A DNA stretch of 64,000 nucleotides from VRUE01 sp963715455 (GCA_963715455.1 OY970245.1:806001-870000); one strand, 5' to 3'; positions 40,334-49,015 are shown, numbered from the stretch's first letter. Made by a program: numbers and translations. The notes: generated by a model from the sequence alone, not told the origin.

Positions 40334-42385
40334 GTGGCGAAGGACACCGAGAAGCTGATCCGCCAGCTCTCGCTGATCTCGTTCCTGATGGCACAGGGGA
40401 GGCCGGTGTCGGCCCTCGAGATCAAGCGCGAGGTGGAGGGCTATAGCGACATGAACGACGACGCCTTCGCGCGTCGCTTCTACGCGGACCGGGCCGAGTT
40501 GGAGAGCCTCGGTATCCAGCTCGGGGTCGAGAAGCCGGGTGAGGGCTTCTTCGAGGCCGAGCTCTACTCGCTGCCGCCGGAGAACTTCTACCTCGACGCG
40601 ATCAAGTTCTCCGACGACGAGCTGGCGGCGCTGAGCACGGCGCTGCTGCTGCTCTCCGAAGGCGAATTCGCCTACGCCGAGCCGCTGCGCCTCGCCCTGC
40701 AGCAGGTTGCCTGGGGGCACCCCAACCCGCTCAAGGAGGGGGAGCACGCCCCGGTCGAGATGGCGATGACCGCCTCGGCCGGCGGCCGCGACCTCTCCCA
40801 GCGCCTCTCGAAGATCGAGACGGCGATCTCGCGCCGCAAGACGATCGAGTTCACCTACTACACGATGGAGCGCGACGAGACCGCGAAGCGCAAGGTCGAC
40901 CCCTTTCACCTCGTCTTCCGCGGCGGCCAGTTCTACCTGATCGGTTACGCGCACGAGCGCGACGCGGTGCGCGTCTTCCGCCTCTCCCGCATCCAGGGCA
41001 AAGTCGGGTACGCCTCCAAGGCCGAGCATGACTTCGCCCCGCCCGAGGACTTCGATCGCCGCGACTACGGCCAGCGCGCCGACTGGCAGCTGGGTGAGAG
41101 CCGCGGCCGGGCGAAGATCTTCGTCCGTGACCGCATCGCCTGGCTGATCGAGCGCGACTTCGGCGCCTACGGGAAGCTGCGCGCAGCGAAGAAGTCCGAC
41201 GGTGCTCCGGGTAAGGGCTCGATTTTCGAGACCGACTACGCCTCGCCGCGTGAGCTGATCGCCTGGGTGCTGCGCTGGCGCCAGAACGCCCAGGTGCTCG
41301 GTCCGGATGAGCTGCGCAAGGAGGCCGAGAGCCGCCTCGGCTTGCTCCACCAGCGTCACGACAATGGTTTCGAGCCGGCCGAGATCGTCGACCGGCCGCT
41401 GCGCGAGGCGCCGCCCCGCGGCCGCTCCAATGGGCGCGGCGAGGCGGCGATCCGCCCCGAGCGCTTCGCCCGCCTCGTCACCTTGGCCGGTCTGCTGATC
41501 GAATCGGCCAAGGGCGAGGAGCGGTTGCGCGTCGCGGAGCTGCGCGGGCGCCTCGAACTGACCGACGAGGAGTTGCAGGAGGACATCGACCTGCTCAACG
41601 TGGTCAACTTCGGCGGCGGCACCTACGTGCTCTACGCCGAAATCCAGGGCGATGAGATCGAGGTCGACTCAGAGCCCTACGGCGACAACTTCGCCCGCCC
41701 GGCGCGACTGTTGCCGCTCGAGGCAAAGGCCCTGGTCGCCGCGATCGACCTCTTCGGCGACCACCTGCCCCAGGGTGGCCTACAGAGTGCCCGCGCCAAG
41801 ATCGTCGAGGCGCTCGGTCACGATCCCTCCATGGAGGGGCTGGAGATCGCCGCGGGAAGCGGCGGCGACGCCGAGGTCTCCCGGGTTGTCAACGAGGCGA
41901 TCGGCGCCAGCCGCATCCTCGAGATCCAGTACTACAAGGAGAACGAGGACCAGTTCACCAAACGCGCCGTCGAGCCCTATCGGTTGGAGAACGGGCGCGA
42001 GGGCTGGTACGTCGAGTGCTACGACCTGACCAAAGAGGGAGTGCGTCACTTCAAGCTCGACCGGGTCAAGGAGGCGACGCTCTCCGCCGATACGTTCGAG
42101 CCGCGGCCCGAGGTCGAGGAGCTGGCCGGGGTCGAGGGCTGGATGACCCACGGCGAGGTGCCGACCGCCCATGTCGCCCGCGTTTGGGTCTCGCCCGAGC
42201 GGGCCCGCTGGCTGCGCGAGGAGCGCACCGTGGTCGAGGAGCTGGCCGACGGCGCCGTCGTCGTCGAGCTGCCCTACGCCGGCACCTCCTGGCTGGTGCG
42301 CGAGATCCTGCGCGGCGCCGGCGACCTGGTCGTGCTCGAGCCCGACGACGCCCGCGCCGCGATCGCCAAAGAGGTTTCCGGCTGA
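40334..42385 (+). CDS. PafB-PafC-like fused WYL transcriptional regulator
   Basis: 683 aa from GTG 40334. Two tandem HTH-WYL units: the first has a winged helix (LISFLMAQGRPVSALEI) and a WYL-type domain (TIEFTYYTMERDETAKRKVD-PFHL); the second has LVTLAGLLIESAKGEERLRVAEL and LEIQYYKENEDQFTKRAVEPYRL. In other actinobacteria PafB and PafC are separate genes in the Pup-proteasome region and activate the RecA-independent DNA-damage response. Here they are one chain. A single-stranded nucleic acid ligand is known for the family. No proteasome gene is in this window. Confidence 0.85.
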   Translation: MAKDTEKLIRQLSLISFLMAQGRPVSALEIKREVEGYSDMNDDAFARRFYADRAELESLGIQLGVEKPGEGFFEAELYSLPPENFYLDAIKFSDDELAALSTALLLLSEGEFAYAEPLRLALQQVAWGHPNPLKEGEHAPVEMAMTASAGGRDLSQRLSKIETAISRRKTIEFTYYTMERDETAKRKVDPFHLVFRGGQFYLIGYAHERDAVRVFRLSRIQGKVGYASKAEHDFAPPEDFDRRDYGQRADWQLGESRGRAKIFVRDRIAWLIERDFGAYGKLRAAKKSDGAPGKGSIFETDYASPRELIAWVLRWRQNAQVLGPDELRKEAESRLGLLHQRHDNGFEPAEIVDRPLREAPPRGRSNGRGEAAIRPERFARLVTLAGLLIESAKGEERLRVAELRGRLELTDEELQEDIDLLNVVNFGGGTYVLYAEIQGDEIEVDSEPYGDNFARPARLLPLEAKALVAAIDLFGDHLPQGGLQSARAKIVEALGHDPSMEGLEIAAGSGGDAEVSRVVNEAIGASRILEIQYYKENEDQFTKRAVEPYRLENGREGWYVECYDLTKEGVRHFKLDRVKEATLSADTFEPRPEVEELAGVEGWMTHGEVPTAHVARVWVSPERARWLREERTVVEELADGAVVVELPYAGTSWLVREILRGAGDLVVLEPDDARAAIAKEVSG

Positions 42386-42416
42386 TCGTCATGGGTGGGA
42401 CGACTTATCCGTGTAT

Positions 42417-43142
42417 ATGACGGATAAAGCGCCCCACCATCCGGAGGTCGAGCGCCTCGTCGCCCCCAACCCGGGGCCGATGACGCTGGAGGGGACCAAC
42501 ACTTATCTCTATGGGTCCGATCCCTGCACGGTGATCGATCCGGGGCCGGACGACACGGGCCACCTCGAGGCAGTGCGTGCTGCGGCCGAGGAGCGCGGTG
42601 GCATCGGGCTCGTGCTGCTCACCCACGGCCATGGTGACCATGCCGACGGAGCGGAGCGACTCGGAGTGGAAGTGGTCCTGCCCGGCGATGGCGACGAGTA
42701 CAGCGGTCTACGCGCCGTGGCCACGCCCGGCCACGCGCCGGATCACGTCTGTCTGTTGACCGCCGACCGGGTCTGCTTCAGCGGCGACCTCGTGCTCGGC
42801 GAGGGCTCGACCTTCGTGCCGCCCGATGGTGGCTCGCTCACCGCCTACATGGACTCGCTGCACCGCATGCAGGCCGAGCCGATCGAGCTGATCTGTCCGG
42901 GCCACGGTCCCTGGGTCACCGAGCCGGCGGCGAAGCTGGCCGAGTACGTCGAGCACCGCGAGATGCGCGAGCGTCGCCTGCTCGCCGCCCTGCAGCGCGG
43001 CGAGCGCTCCCGCGAGGCGCTGCTCGACGAGGCCTGGAGCGACGTTCCAGCTGAGCTGCGCCCCGCAGCCGCGATGGTTATGCAGGCTCACCTCGACAAG
43101 CTCGGCGGGGAGGGCCAAGACGTAGGCGATCTCCTTCCCTGA
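42417..43142 (+). CDS. Metallo-beta-lactamase-fold hydrolase (LACTB2-like)
   Basis: 241 aa from ATG 42417; GTG 42411 is an in-frame alternative. MBL motifs: GTNTYLYGSDPCTVIDPGP, LLTHGHGDHADGAE (HxHxDH), TPGHAPDHVCLL, CFSGDLVLGEGSTFV and ICPGHGPWV. The C-terminal helical winged region REMRERRLLAALQRGERSREALLDE resembles the LACTB2-like C-terminus that binds nucleic acid or CoA-type substrates. It ends just before the hairpin upstream of the acylase gene. Confidence 0.85.
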   Translation: MTDKAPHHPEVERLVAPNPGPMTLEGTNTYLYGSDPCTVIDPGPDDTGHLEAVRAAAEERGGIGLVLLTHGHGDHADGAERLGVEVVLPGDGDEYSGLRAVATPGHAPDHVCLLTADRVCFSGDLVLGEGSTFVPPDGGSLTAYMDSLHRMQAEPIELICPGHGPWVTEPAAKLAEYVEHREMRERRLLAALQRGERSREALLDEAWSDVPAELRPAAAMVMQAHLDKLGGEGQDVGDLLP

Positions 43143-43150
43143 CGCCTGGC

Positions 43151-43188
43151 TGACCACCATCCTGGCTGACTGGCCAGTATGGTGGTCA
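43151..43188. promoter_or_regulatory. Inverted repeat 1 bp before the penicillin acylase start
   Basis: TGACCACCAT (43151-43160) and ATGGTGGTCA (43179-43188) are perfect complements. Inside them CTGG/CCAG pair again across a 1-nt offset on each side. There is no T-tract. Its position, immediately before ATG 43190 and 8 bp after the previous stop, fits an operator or a 5'-leader hairpin that would hide the start site. No separate Shine-Dalgarno sequence is visible. Confidence 0.6.
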
Positions 43189-43189
43189 C

Positions 43190-45571
43190 ATGAGTGGCGG
43201 GCGCGCACTGCGGACTGGATTGTGGGCGGGGGTTGCCGGGACCGGGATCGCTGCCGTGACAACGGCGGCTGCCTGGCACTGGCTGGCACGCCGGCCACTC
43301 CCCAAGCAGAAGGGCACGATTTCGCTCGACGGGCTGCAGGGCCCGGTGCGCATCCGTCGCGACCGTTGGGGGGTTCCGCACGTCGAGGCCGAGAGCGCTG
43401 CCGACATCTGGTTCGCCGAGGGCTTCTGCCACGGCCAGGACCGGCTCTGGCAACTCGACTTCTACCGCCGCGTGGTCTGCGGCCGGGTCGCCGAGATGGC
43501 CGGCGAGGAGGGACTGCCGATCGACCGCCTGATGCGCACCCTGGGCATCCGCCGCGCCGCCGAGCGCGAGGCGGCGACGCTCGACCCCGAGCTGCTCGCC
43601 CTGCTGGAGCGCTTCTGCGAGGGGGTCAACGCGGCCGCCGCCGACGCCAAAGCGATGCCCTTCGAGATGCAGCTGCTGCGTCTCGCCTGGAAGCCCTGGC
43701 GCCCGGTGGACATCCTCAGCCTCGGCAAGCTGCTCGCCTTCGGCCTCTCGACCAACTGGGAGCGGGAGCTGCTGCGCGCCGACATGGTGCGCGCCCTCGG
43801 CCCCGAGCTGGCGGCGCGCCTCGACACCGTCTACCCGGCTGAGAACCCCGTCGTCACCCAGGAAGCCTGGTCGGGCGACGGCCTGGCGATCGTCGAGCAG
43901 ATCGACGCCGTGCGCCACTCGATCGGGCTCGCCGCGGAGGCGAGCGGCTCGAACAACTGGGCGGTCTCGGGCGCGCTCAGCGCCAGCGGCAAGCCGCTGA
44001 TCGCCGGCGATCCGCACCTGCCACCGAGCATGCCGGGCATCTGGTACCAGGTCGGCCTCACGCTCGGCGACCGTTTTGTGCGCGGCGCCTCGCTGCCGGG
44101 CATGCCCGGCGTCTATATGGGCCAAAACAACGACGTCTGCTGGACCTTCACCAACGTGATGGCCGATGTGCAGGACCTCTTCGTCGAGCGGGTCGAGGGC
44201 GGCAACTACCTCTTCGAAGACGAGTGGCAGCCGCTCGAAATCGTGCGTGAGGAGATCCCGGTCAAGGGCCGCGACGCGCCCGAGGTGCTCGACGTGCGCA
44301 TCACCCACCACGGCCCGCTGGTCAACGAGGCGCTGGGCGCCGACGAGGGCGAGCCGCTGGCGCTGCGCTGGCAGACGCTGGACCAGGCGACCGCCTTCAG
44401 CGGCATGTTCGAGCTGCACGAGATCGGCTCGGGCCCGGAGCTGGTCGCCAAGCTCGAAGGCCACAGCTCGCCTGCCTCGAATCTGATCTGGGCCGACCGC
44501 CACGGCTCGATCGGCTACAAGCTGATCGGCCGCCTGCCGCTGCGCAAGGGCGGTTGCCCGGACCTGCCCAAGCCGGGCTGGACTGGAGAGTTCGAGTGGG
44601 AGGGGACGATCCCTTACGAGGAAATGCCCGAGACGATCGATCCCGAGAGCGGCTTCCTGGTCACCGCCAACAACCGCATCGTCGGCGACGACTACCCCCA
44701 CCACATCACCAGCGAGTGGCTCGACGGGTTTCGCGCCGAGCGCATCGAGCAGCTGCTGAAGGCGAGTAGCGAGCACGACATCGAGGGCTTCGAGGCGATG
44801 CAGTCCGACAACCTCTCGCTGCCCGGGATCGAGGCCGCGCGGCGTTTGGGCAGGCTCTCGCCGCGGGGCCAGCGCGAGCAGAGCGCCCTGGAGCGTCTAC
44901 GCAGCTGGGACGGCCGGCTCGACCCAGACTCGATCGCCGGCACGATCTACCAGGCCTTCCTGCTGCGTCTGGCGCGCGAGGTGGCGCGGGCGGCGATCGG
45001 CGACCGTGATCTTTGCGAGCGTTGGCTCGATCGCGCCGACAACGGCTTTACCCCGCACGTCACCTCACCTTGGCGCTGGCACTCGCACCTGATGAATCTC
45101 TGGGAGGAAGGCGACGAGGAGCTGATCGGCCGCCCCTGGGACGGCCTCGTGCTCGAGGCGCTGAGCGGCGCCCTCGATGACCTCAGCGACCGCTTCGGCC
45201 CCGATCCGGAGGGCTGGCGCTGGGGCGACGTGCACGAGATGGAGTTCCCCCACCCGCTGGGCGCTGCCAACCCGCTGCTGCGCAAGCTGCTCAACCGCAG
45301 CCTCAAGGCAGGGGGTGCCCAGGAGACGGTCAGCCAGATTGCCTACGACCCCAACGATCCCTACAAGGCCGTCTGGGCGCCGAGCTGGCGCATGATCGCC
45401 GAACCGACCGCGCCGGAGCGCTCGCGCTGGCAGATGTTCACCGGCCAGTCGGGCCACCCGGCGAGCCCGCACTACGATGACCTGCAGGCCGACTGGCTCG
45501 AGGGCCGCACGCAGCCGATGGCTGGCGAGGGCCCCTACTTCGAGCTCGACCTGGTTCCCGCCCCGGCCTAG
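43190..45571 (+). CDS. Penicillin acylase family (Ntn hydrolase)
   Basis: 793 aa. The N-terminal helix (WAGVAGTGIAAVTTAAAW, residues ~12-29) is a signal or anchor. The alpha-subunit region includes VRIRRDRWGVPHVEAES and GFCHGQDRLWQLDFYRR. The autocatalytic cleavage site is ASG-SNNWAVSG, giving a beta-chain N-terminal nucleophile Ser254. The region LIAGDPHLPPSMPGIWYQVGL and NDVCWTFTNVMADVQD fits the oxyanion and substrate pocket. Such enzymes cleave amides such as beta-lactam side chains or acyl-homoserine lactones; the natural substrate here is unknown. It is probably periplasmic or extracellular. Confidence 0.9.
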   Translation: MSGGRALRTGLWAGVAGTGIAAVTTAAAWHWLARRPLPKQKGTISLDGLQGPVRIRRDRWGVPHVEAESAADIWFAEGFCHGQDRLWQLDFYRRVVCGRVAEMAGEEGLPIDRLMRTLGIRRAAEREAATLDPELLALLERFCEGVNAAAADAKAMPFEMQLLRLAWKPWRPVDILSLGKLLAFGLSTNWERELLRADMVRALGPELAARLDTVYPAENPVVTQEAWSGDGLAIVEQIDAVRHSIGLAAEASGSNNWAVSGALSASGKPLIAGDPHLPPSMPGIWYQVGLTLGDRFVRGASLPGMPGVYMGQNNDVCWTFTNVMADVQDLFVERVEGGNYLFEDEWQPLEIVREEIPVKGRDAPEVLDVRITHHGPLVNEALGADEGEPLALRWQTLDQATAFSGMFELHEIGSGPELVAKLEGHSSPASNLIWADRHGSIGYKLIGRLPLRKGGCPDLPKPGWTGEFEWEGTIPYEEMPETIDPESGFLVTANNRIVGDDYPHHITSEWLDGFRAERIEQLLKASSEHDIEGFEAMQSDNLSLPGIEAARRLGRLSPRGQREQSALERLRSWDGRLDPDSIAGTIYQAFLLRLAREVARAAIGDRDLCERWLDRADNGFTPHVTSPWRWHSHLMNLWEEGDEELIGRPWDGLVLEALSGALDDLSDRFGPDPEGWRWGDVHEMEFPHPLGAANPLLRKLLNRSLKAGGAQETVSQIAYDPNDPYKAVWAPSWRMIAEPTAPERSRWQMFTGQSGHPASPHYDDLQADWLEGRTQPMAGEGPYFELDLVPAPA

Positions 45572-45586
45572 CCACGCTCCCCTGGG

Positions 45587-45627
45587 TGCATCAAATATTC
45601 CTCCCGCCGGGGGGAAAATTTGATGCA
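45587..45627. terminator. 19-bp near-perfect palindrome after the acylase gene
   Basis: TGCATCAAATATTCCTCCC (45587-45605), loop GCC, GGGGGGAAAATTTGATGCA (45609-45627): 19 bp with one mismatch and one G-T pair. It is strikingly AT-rich at its base compared with the locus. It lies 16 bp after the acylase stop and 55 bp before ATG 45682. It could terminate acylase transcripts, or form an operator or leader structure for the next gene. There is no T-run beyond the stem. Confidence 0.6.
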
Positions 45628-45681
45628 GCGCTGCCCGGGGGTGGGCCGAATCGATCCGGGATTGCAATTGTTGGGGCGGTA

Positions 45682-47058
45682 ATGCGCTTGCTTCGTCCCG
45701 CCCTGGCGGCCGTCGCGCTGCTCGCGGTTGCCGCCACGCCTGCGGCAGCCAAGACGATCCATTTCAAGGGCCAAGCGGTCGACGTCCCCGCCGGCTGGCC
45801 TGTCTACAAGCTGGCCGAGCAGCCGCGGATGTGCGTGCGTATGGACCGCCGCGCGGTCTACCTCGGTCGCCCGGGCGCCAGCCAGAGCTGCCCATCGCAG
45901 GCGATTGGCCGCCAGCGGGCGATCCTCGTCGACCCCAGCACCGAGGTGGGGGCGAGCGCGATCGGCACGCCGGCCGCGGAAGAAGCGGTCTCGGGCAGCG
46001 AGGACTACACCGGCCTTGGCTTCGACGCCTGCGCGGCGCCCTCTTCCCGCACGATGCAGGCTTGGGAGGACTCGCCCTACCGGGCGATCGGCGTCTACAT
46101 CGGCGGCCTCAACCGAGCCTGCTCGCAGCCCAACCTGACCGAGACCTGGGTGAGCGAACAGGTGGAGGAGGGGTGGCACCTGATCCCCACTTACGTCGGC
46201 CTGCAGGCGCCGACCAGCGCCTGTACCAGCTGCGCCAAGCTGAGCGCCGGCCTGGCTGGCATCCAAGGGCTGGCTGCCGCCAACGACGCGGTCGCCGACG
46301 CGCAGGAGATCGGCATGGGGCCAGGCAGCCCGATCTACTTCGACATGGAGGCCTACACGCGCACTTCGAGCGCGACGCGGGCGACGCTCACCTTCCTCGC
46401 CGCCTGGACAGAACGGATTCACGCGCTCGGCTACACCTCCGGCGTCTACAGCTCAAGCGCTTCGGGGATCGCCGACCTTGCCGACCAGGTGGGAGAGGAC
46501 TACCCGCTGCCTGACGATCTCTGGTTCGCCAACTGGAACGGCAACAAGAACGCGCTCGATCCCTATATCCCCGCCACTGCCTGGACCGCGCACCAGCGCA
46601 TCCACCAATACCGCGGCGGCCACGACGAGACCTGGGGTGGCACGACGATCAACATCGACAACAACTATGTCGAAGGGGCGACCGTGGGGGGCACGCTGGA
46701 GGCCCCGGTGCTGCCGCCGCTGACGGTCAAGAACGTGCGGCCAGAAGGCGGCACCGTGCGGGTCTGGGTGCGTTGCGGCTGGCCCGAAGGTGAAAGCTGC
46801 CCCGGGCGGATCATCCTCCGCACCCATGCCAGGCTGCCGCTACGCGCCCGCCCGGGCGTGCCGACCAAACTCGTGCGAGTCGGGGTCAGCCATCGCACCT
46901 TCCGTCTTGCCGGTGGCCGCTCGCACACCTTCCGTGTGGCGCTCAACTCCAGGGGCCGCCCGCTGTTCGCCCGCCGCGGCTTCCTCAAGACACAGATGCT
47001 GGTCGCGATCCCCGGCGCCCGCGCGATGCGCGCGGTCGAGCTCAGGCGCGGTCGCTAG
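45682..47058 (+). CDS. Secreted DUF1906 glycoside-hydrolase-like protein
   Basis: 458 aa from ATG 45682; an ATG in the palindrome (45586 frame) is rejected because the signal peptide starts at MRLLRPALAAVALLAVAATPAAA. The DUF1906 domain runs from GLGFDACAAPSSRTMQAW through RAIGVYIGGLNRAC, WVSEQVEEGWHLIPTYVGLQ, IYFDMEAY (acidic residues), YTSGVYSSSASGI, LWFANWNGNKN and HQYRGGHDETWGG. The family shares the GH25-like TIM barrel and probably cleaves cell-wall or glycan polymers. The C-terminal ~110 residues are beta-rich. Its 3' end overlaps the convergent DJ-1-type gene by 17 bp. Confidence 0.85.
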   Translation: MRLLRPALAAVALLAVAATPAAAKTIHFKGQAVDVPAGWPVYKLAEQPRMCVRMDRRAVYLGRPGASQSCPSQAIGRQRAILVDPSTEVGASAIGTPAAEEAVSGSEDYTGLGFDACAAPSSRTMQAWEDSPYRAIGVYIGGLNRACSQPNLTETWVSEQVEEGWHLIPTYVGLQAPTSACTSCAKLSAGLAGIQGLAAANDAVADAQEIGMGPGSPIYFDMEAYTRTSSATRATLTFLAAWTERIHALGYTSGVYSSSASGIADLADQVGEDYPLPDDLWFANWNGNKNALDPYIPATAWTAHQRIHQYRGGHDETWGGTTINIDNNYVEGATVGGTLEAPVLPPLTVKNVRPEGGTVRVWVRCGWPEGESCPGRIILRTHARLPLRARPGVPTKLVRVGVSHRTFRLAGGRSHTFRVALNSRGRPLFARRGFLKTQMLVAIPGARAMRAVELRRGR

Positions 47059-47704
47059 CGGCGAGGTCCCACTTGTCGCCAGGACCGGTGACGGCGGTGA
47101 CCAGCTCGACGATCTGCTCAGGCGCCTTGCCGGGCGAGCCGGCGTCGAAAGGCGGTTGCGGGTCGTACTCGATGCCGAGCTGCACAGCCTGGGCAACCTC
47201 GGGGCCGACCTCCTGGCCGACCAGGTGCAGGGCCATGTCGATGCCGGCCGAGACGCCGGCGGCGGTGATGACCTTGCCGTCCTCAACGAAGCGCCCGCCG
47301 ACCGGATCGGCGCCGAACTGGCGCAGCTGCTCGAGGAAGGCCCAGTGACTGGTTGCCCGCTTGCCGTCGAGCAGGCCGGCGGCGCCAAGTACCAGGGACC
47401 CCGTGCAGACCGAGGTCGTCCACTTGGTGGTCGCGTCGATCTGCCGCAGCCAGGCGAGCACTGCCTCGTCGTCGAGCAGTGGCCGGTTTCCCTCGCCACC
47501 GGGCACGAGCACGATGTCGGCCTCGCTCACCTCGTCGAGGCCGAAGTCGGCGCTCAAGCCGAGCGCCCCGCTGTCGGTCCGTACCGGCCCCTTCTCGGGC
47601 CCGACGAACTTGACTTCCCAGCCGGGCACCGAACGCAGCACCTCGTACGGCCCGATCGCGTCGAGCGCGGTCAGCTTCTCGAAGATCAGGATCGCGACCT
47701 GCAT
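47042..47704 (-). CDS. DJ-1/PfpI family protein (isonitrile hydratase-like)
   Basis: 220 aa. The class I glutamine amidotransferase-like fold has AILIFEKLTALDAIGPYEVL, DIVLVPGGEGNRPLLDD, the nucleophile elbow TSVCTGSLVLGAAGLLDGKRATSHW (nucleophile Cys) and ITAAGVSAGIDMALHLVG. The D near the N-terminus and the C-T-G elbow fit the isonitrile hydratase/ThiJ branch. It could act on small carbonyl or isonitrile compounds. The N-terminal start is at the family's usual position. The product is cytoplasmic. Confidence 0.85.
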   Translation of the reverse strand: MQVAILIFEKLTALDAIGPYEVLRSVPGWEVKFVGPEKGPVRTDSGALGLSADFGLDEVSEADIVLVPGGEGNRPLLDDEAVLAWLRQIDATTKWTTSVCTGSLVLGAAGLLDGKRATSHWAFLEQLRQFGADPVGGRFVEDGKVITAAGVSAGIDMALHLVGQEVGPEVAQAVQLGIEYDPQPPFDAGSPGKAPEQIVELVTAVTGPGDKWDLAASDRA

Positions 47705-47753
47705 GGAACTTGATCGTACGGCGTTTCAGGCCGAGGCGGGAGCCGGTGTCGCC

Positions 47754-48131
47754 TCAGTCCCAAACTGCCGTGGACAGATGGGCGAGGATCGTTCGGTCCG
47801 CGGTGACGAGCGGCGAGTCGGAGGAGATCGCTTGCGCCGCGATCAGCCGATCGAAGGGATCGCGCGTCCACCCGAGGCCATGGGCGACATCGACGAGGTC
47901 GGCAAGCGACACATCGGCGACCTCCAGCCCAATGCTCTGCCGCAGGGCGGCGAGCATCGCCGGCACCGGATCCCGGGCCCTGCCGATCTCGTGCATGTAG
48001 GCGAGCTCGAGCGCCGACATCGGCGATAGGCGCGGCTCATGCGTATCGAGCAAGGCCCTGGCGGTCCCCGGAAGCCGCTCTGAAAAGCCGGCGTAGAGCC
48101 AGAGGGCAACGTGTGTGTCAATTAGGATCAG
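47754..48131 (-). CDS. vapC: VapC-type PIN toxin with non-ATG start
   Basis: About 125 aa. Acidic active-site residues: LIDTHVALWL (first Asp), SALELAYMHEIG (Glu), WTRDPFDRLIAAQA (Asp) and PLVTADRTI (final Asp). VapC toxins cleave tRNA or rRNA. An ATG at 48053 would remove the first catalytic Asp, so the start must be upstream. The frame has no ATG, GTG or TTG before the in-frame stop; CTG 48131 or ATC 48128 are the only sensible starts, giving (M)ILIDTHVALW. The start is within the last codons of vapB, so expression is probably by translational coupling. Confidence 0.8.
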   Translation of the reverse strand: MILIDTHVALWLYAGFSERLPGTARALLDTHEPRLSPMSALELAYMHEIGRARDPVPAMLAALRQSIGLEVADVSLADLVDVAHGLGWTRDPFDRLIAAQAISSDSPLVTADRTILAHLSTAVWD

Positions 48132-48351
48132 GGTTCCACTCCGAGGACCAGTCGATGTGAATCAGCTCGTCGGGATCGCCGACGATCGCTCCCTCACGAC
48201 GTGGCAGGCGCTCCCAGATCGACTGCTCCTCCTGCGGGGAGATGATGAGGATCTTGCCGTTGCGCTTGACCTCCAGTGGTTGGCCGGTCTCGAGCACCTC
48301 GTCGAGCATCCGGTAGATGTTGGCGCGCAGTTGTGAGGCGGTCGTTGCCAT
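48118..48351 (-). CDS. vapB: VapB/Phd-YefM-type antitoxin
   Basis: 77 aa from ATG 48351; the frame is open upstream across the operator but that is not coding. Phd/YefM fold: TTASQLRANIYRMLDEVLETGQPLEV and KRNGKILIISPQEE. The C-terminal acidic tail (DPDELIHIDWSSEWNPDPN) should fold on the VapC active site. It represses its own promoter through the DNA-binding N-terminal region, in keeping with the paired palindromes at 48372-48405. Its stop overlaps the vapC start region. Confidence 0.82.
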   Translation of the reverse strand: MATTASQLRANIYRMLDEVLETGQPLEVKRNGKILIISPQEEQSIWERLPRREGAIVGDPDELIHIDWSSEWNPDPN

Positions 48352-48371
48352 CGCAGCTCCTGAACGAAACG

Positions 48372-48405
48372 AACGTACGTAATTTTGAAGGTCAATACGT
48401 ACGTT
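48372..48405. promoter_or_regulatory. vapBC operator: two inverted AACGTACGTA boxes
   Basis: AACGTACGTA (48372-48381) and TACGTACGTT (48396-48405) form a perfect 10-bp inverted repeat with a 14-bp spacer. Each arm also contains the palindrome TACGTA. A minus-strand -35-like TTGACC (48390-48395 complement) lies between the boxes. This is the expected geometry for autorepression by a VapB/VapBC complex, 20 bp upstream of ATG 48351. Confidence 0.75.
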
Positions 48406-48547
48406 ATCAGGGAGCCTGGCTGGAGCTTTGCTGTCGATGAGCATCGTCACTGGCAGCGACCGTACAGAGCGAAATCCGACGCGTGGCGCGCACGGACGCG
48501 CTGGACTGCAACGCCTCGCGCGCGGCGATCAGGCAGTCTCTGCGGCG

Positions 48548-49015
48548 ATGAGCCGCCGCGACCAGATCAAGCTCAGCGAGGGGGAGCTGCTCGAGCTACT
48601 CGACGAGGAGCGCATCGCGGTCGTCTCCAGCCTCGGGCCGCGCGGCTGGCCACACTCGATGCCGATGTGGTTCGTGCCCCGCCAGGGAGAGGTATGGATC
48701 TGGACCTATGCCAAATCGCAGAAGGTGCGCAACCTGGAACGCGACCCGCGCGCCACGGTGCTGGTCGAGACAGGGCACGAGTACGGCGAGCTGCGGGGCG
48801 CGATGATCGAGGCCGAGGCGCAGATCCACAGCGACTTCGAGACGGTGATCGGCTTTGCCGAGGAGTTGACGCTGCGCTACGCGCAGGGCATCTCCGCGGT
48901 CGAGGGCGATGCCAAGGCGGCGCTCGAAGCGCAGGCTCCCAAGCGCGTCGCGCTCCACTTCAGGCCGGTCCGCGTCGCCACCTGGGATCATCGCAAGCTG
49001 GGCGGGTCCTACTGA
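48548..49015 (+). CDS. PPOX-class (F420/flavin-dependent) family protein
   Basis: 155 aa from ATG 48548. The split-barrel fold is shown by LLDEERIAVVSSLGPRGWPHSMPMWFVP, VWIWTYAKSQKVRNLERDPRATVLVETG and the C-terminal RVALHFRPVRVATWDHRKLGG. The S-x-K-x-x-N-L motif after the third strand and the ATWDH(R)KLGG end are typical of actinobacterial PPOX F420-dependent enzymes. Such proteins reduce or bind small heteroaromatic compounds. It is divergent from vapBC, and its promoter probably lies near the vapBC operator. Confidence 0.85.
   Translation: MSRRDQIKLSEGELLELLDEERIAVVSSLGPRGWPHSMPMWFVPRQGEVWIWTYAKSQKVRNLERDPRATVLVETGHEYGELRGAMIEAEAQIHSDFETVIGFAEELTLRYAQGISAVEGDAKAALEAQAPKRVALHFRPVRVATWDHRKLGGSY

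Noticed and set aside
43088..44776. A 562-codon minus-strand frame opposite the penicillin acylase gene
   Set aside because: Shadow frame; the plus-strand product has the complete Ntn-hydrolase motifs.
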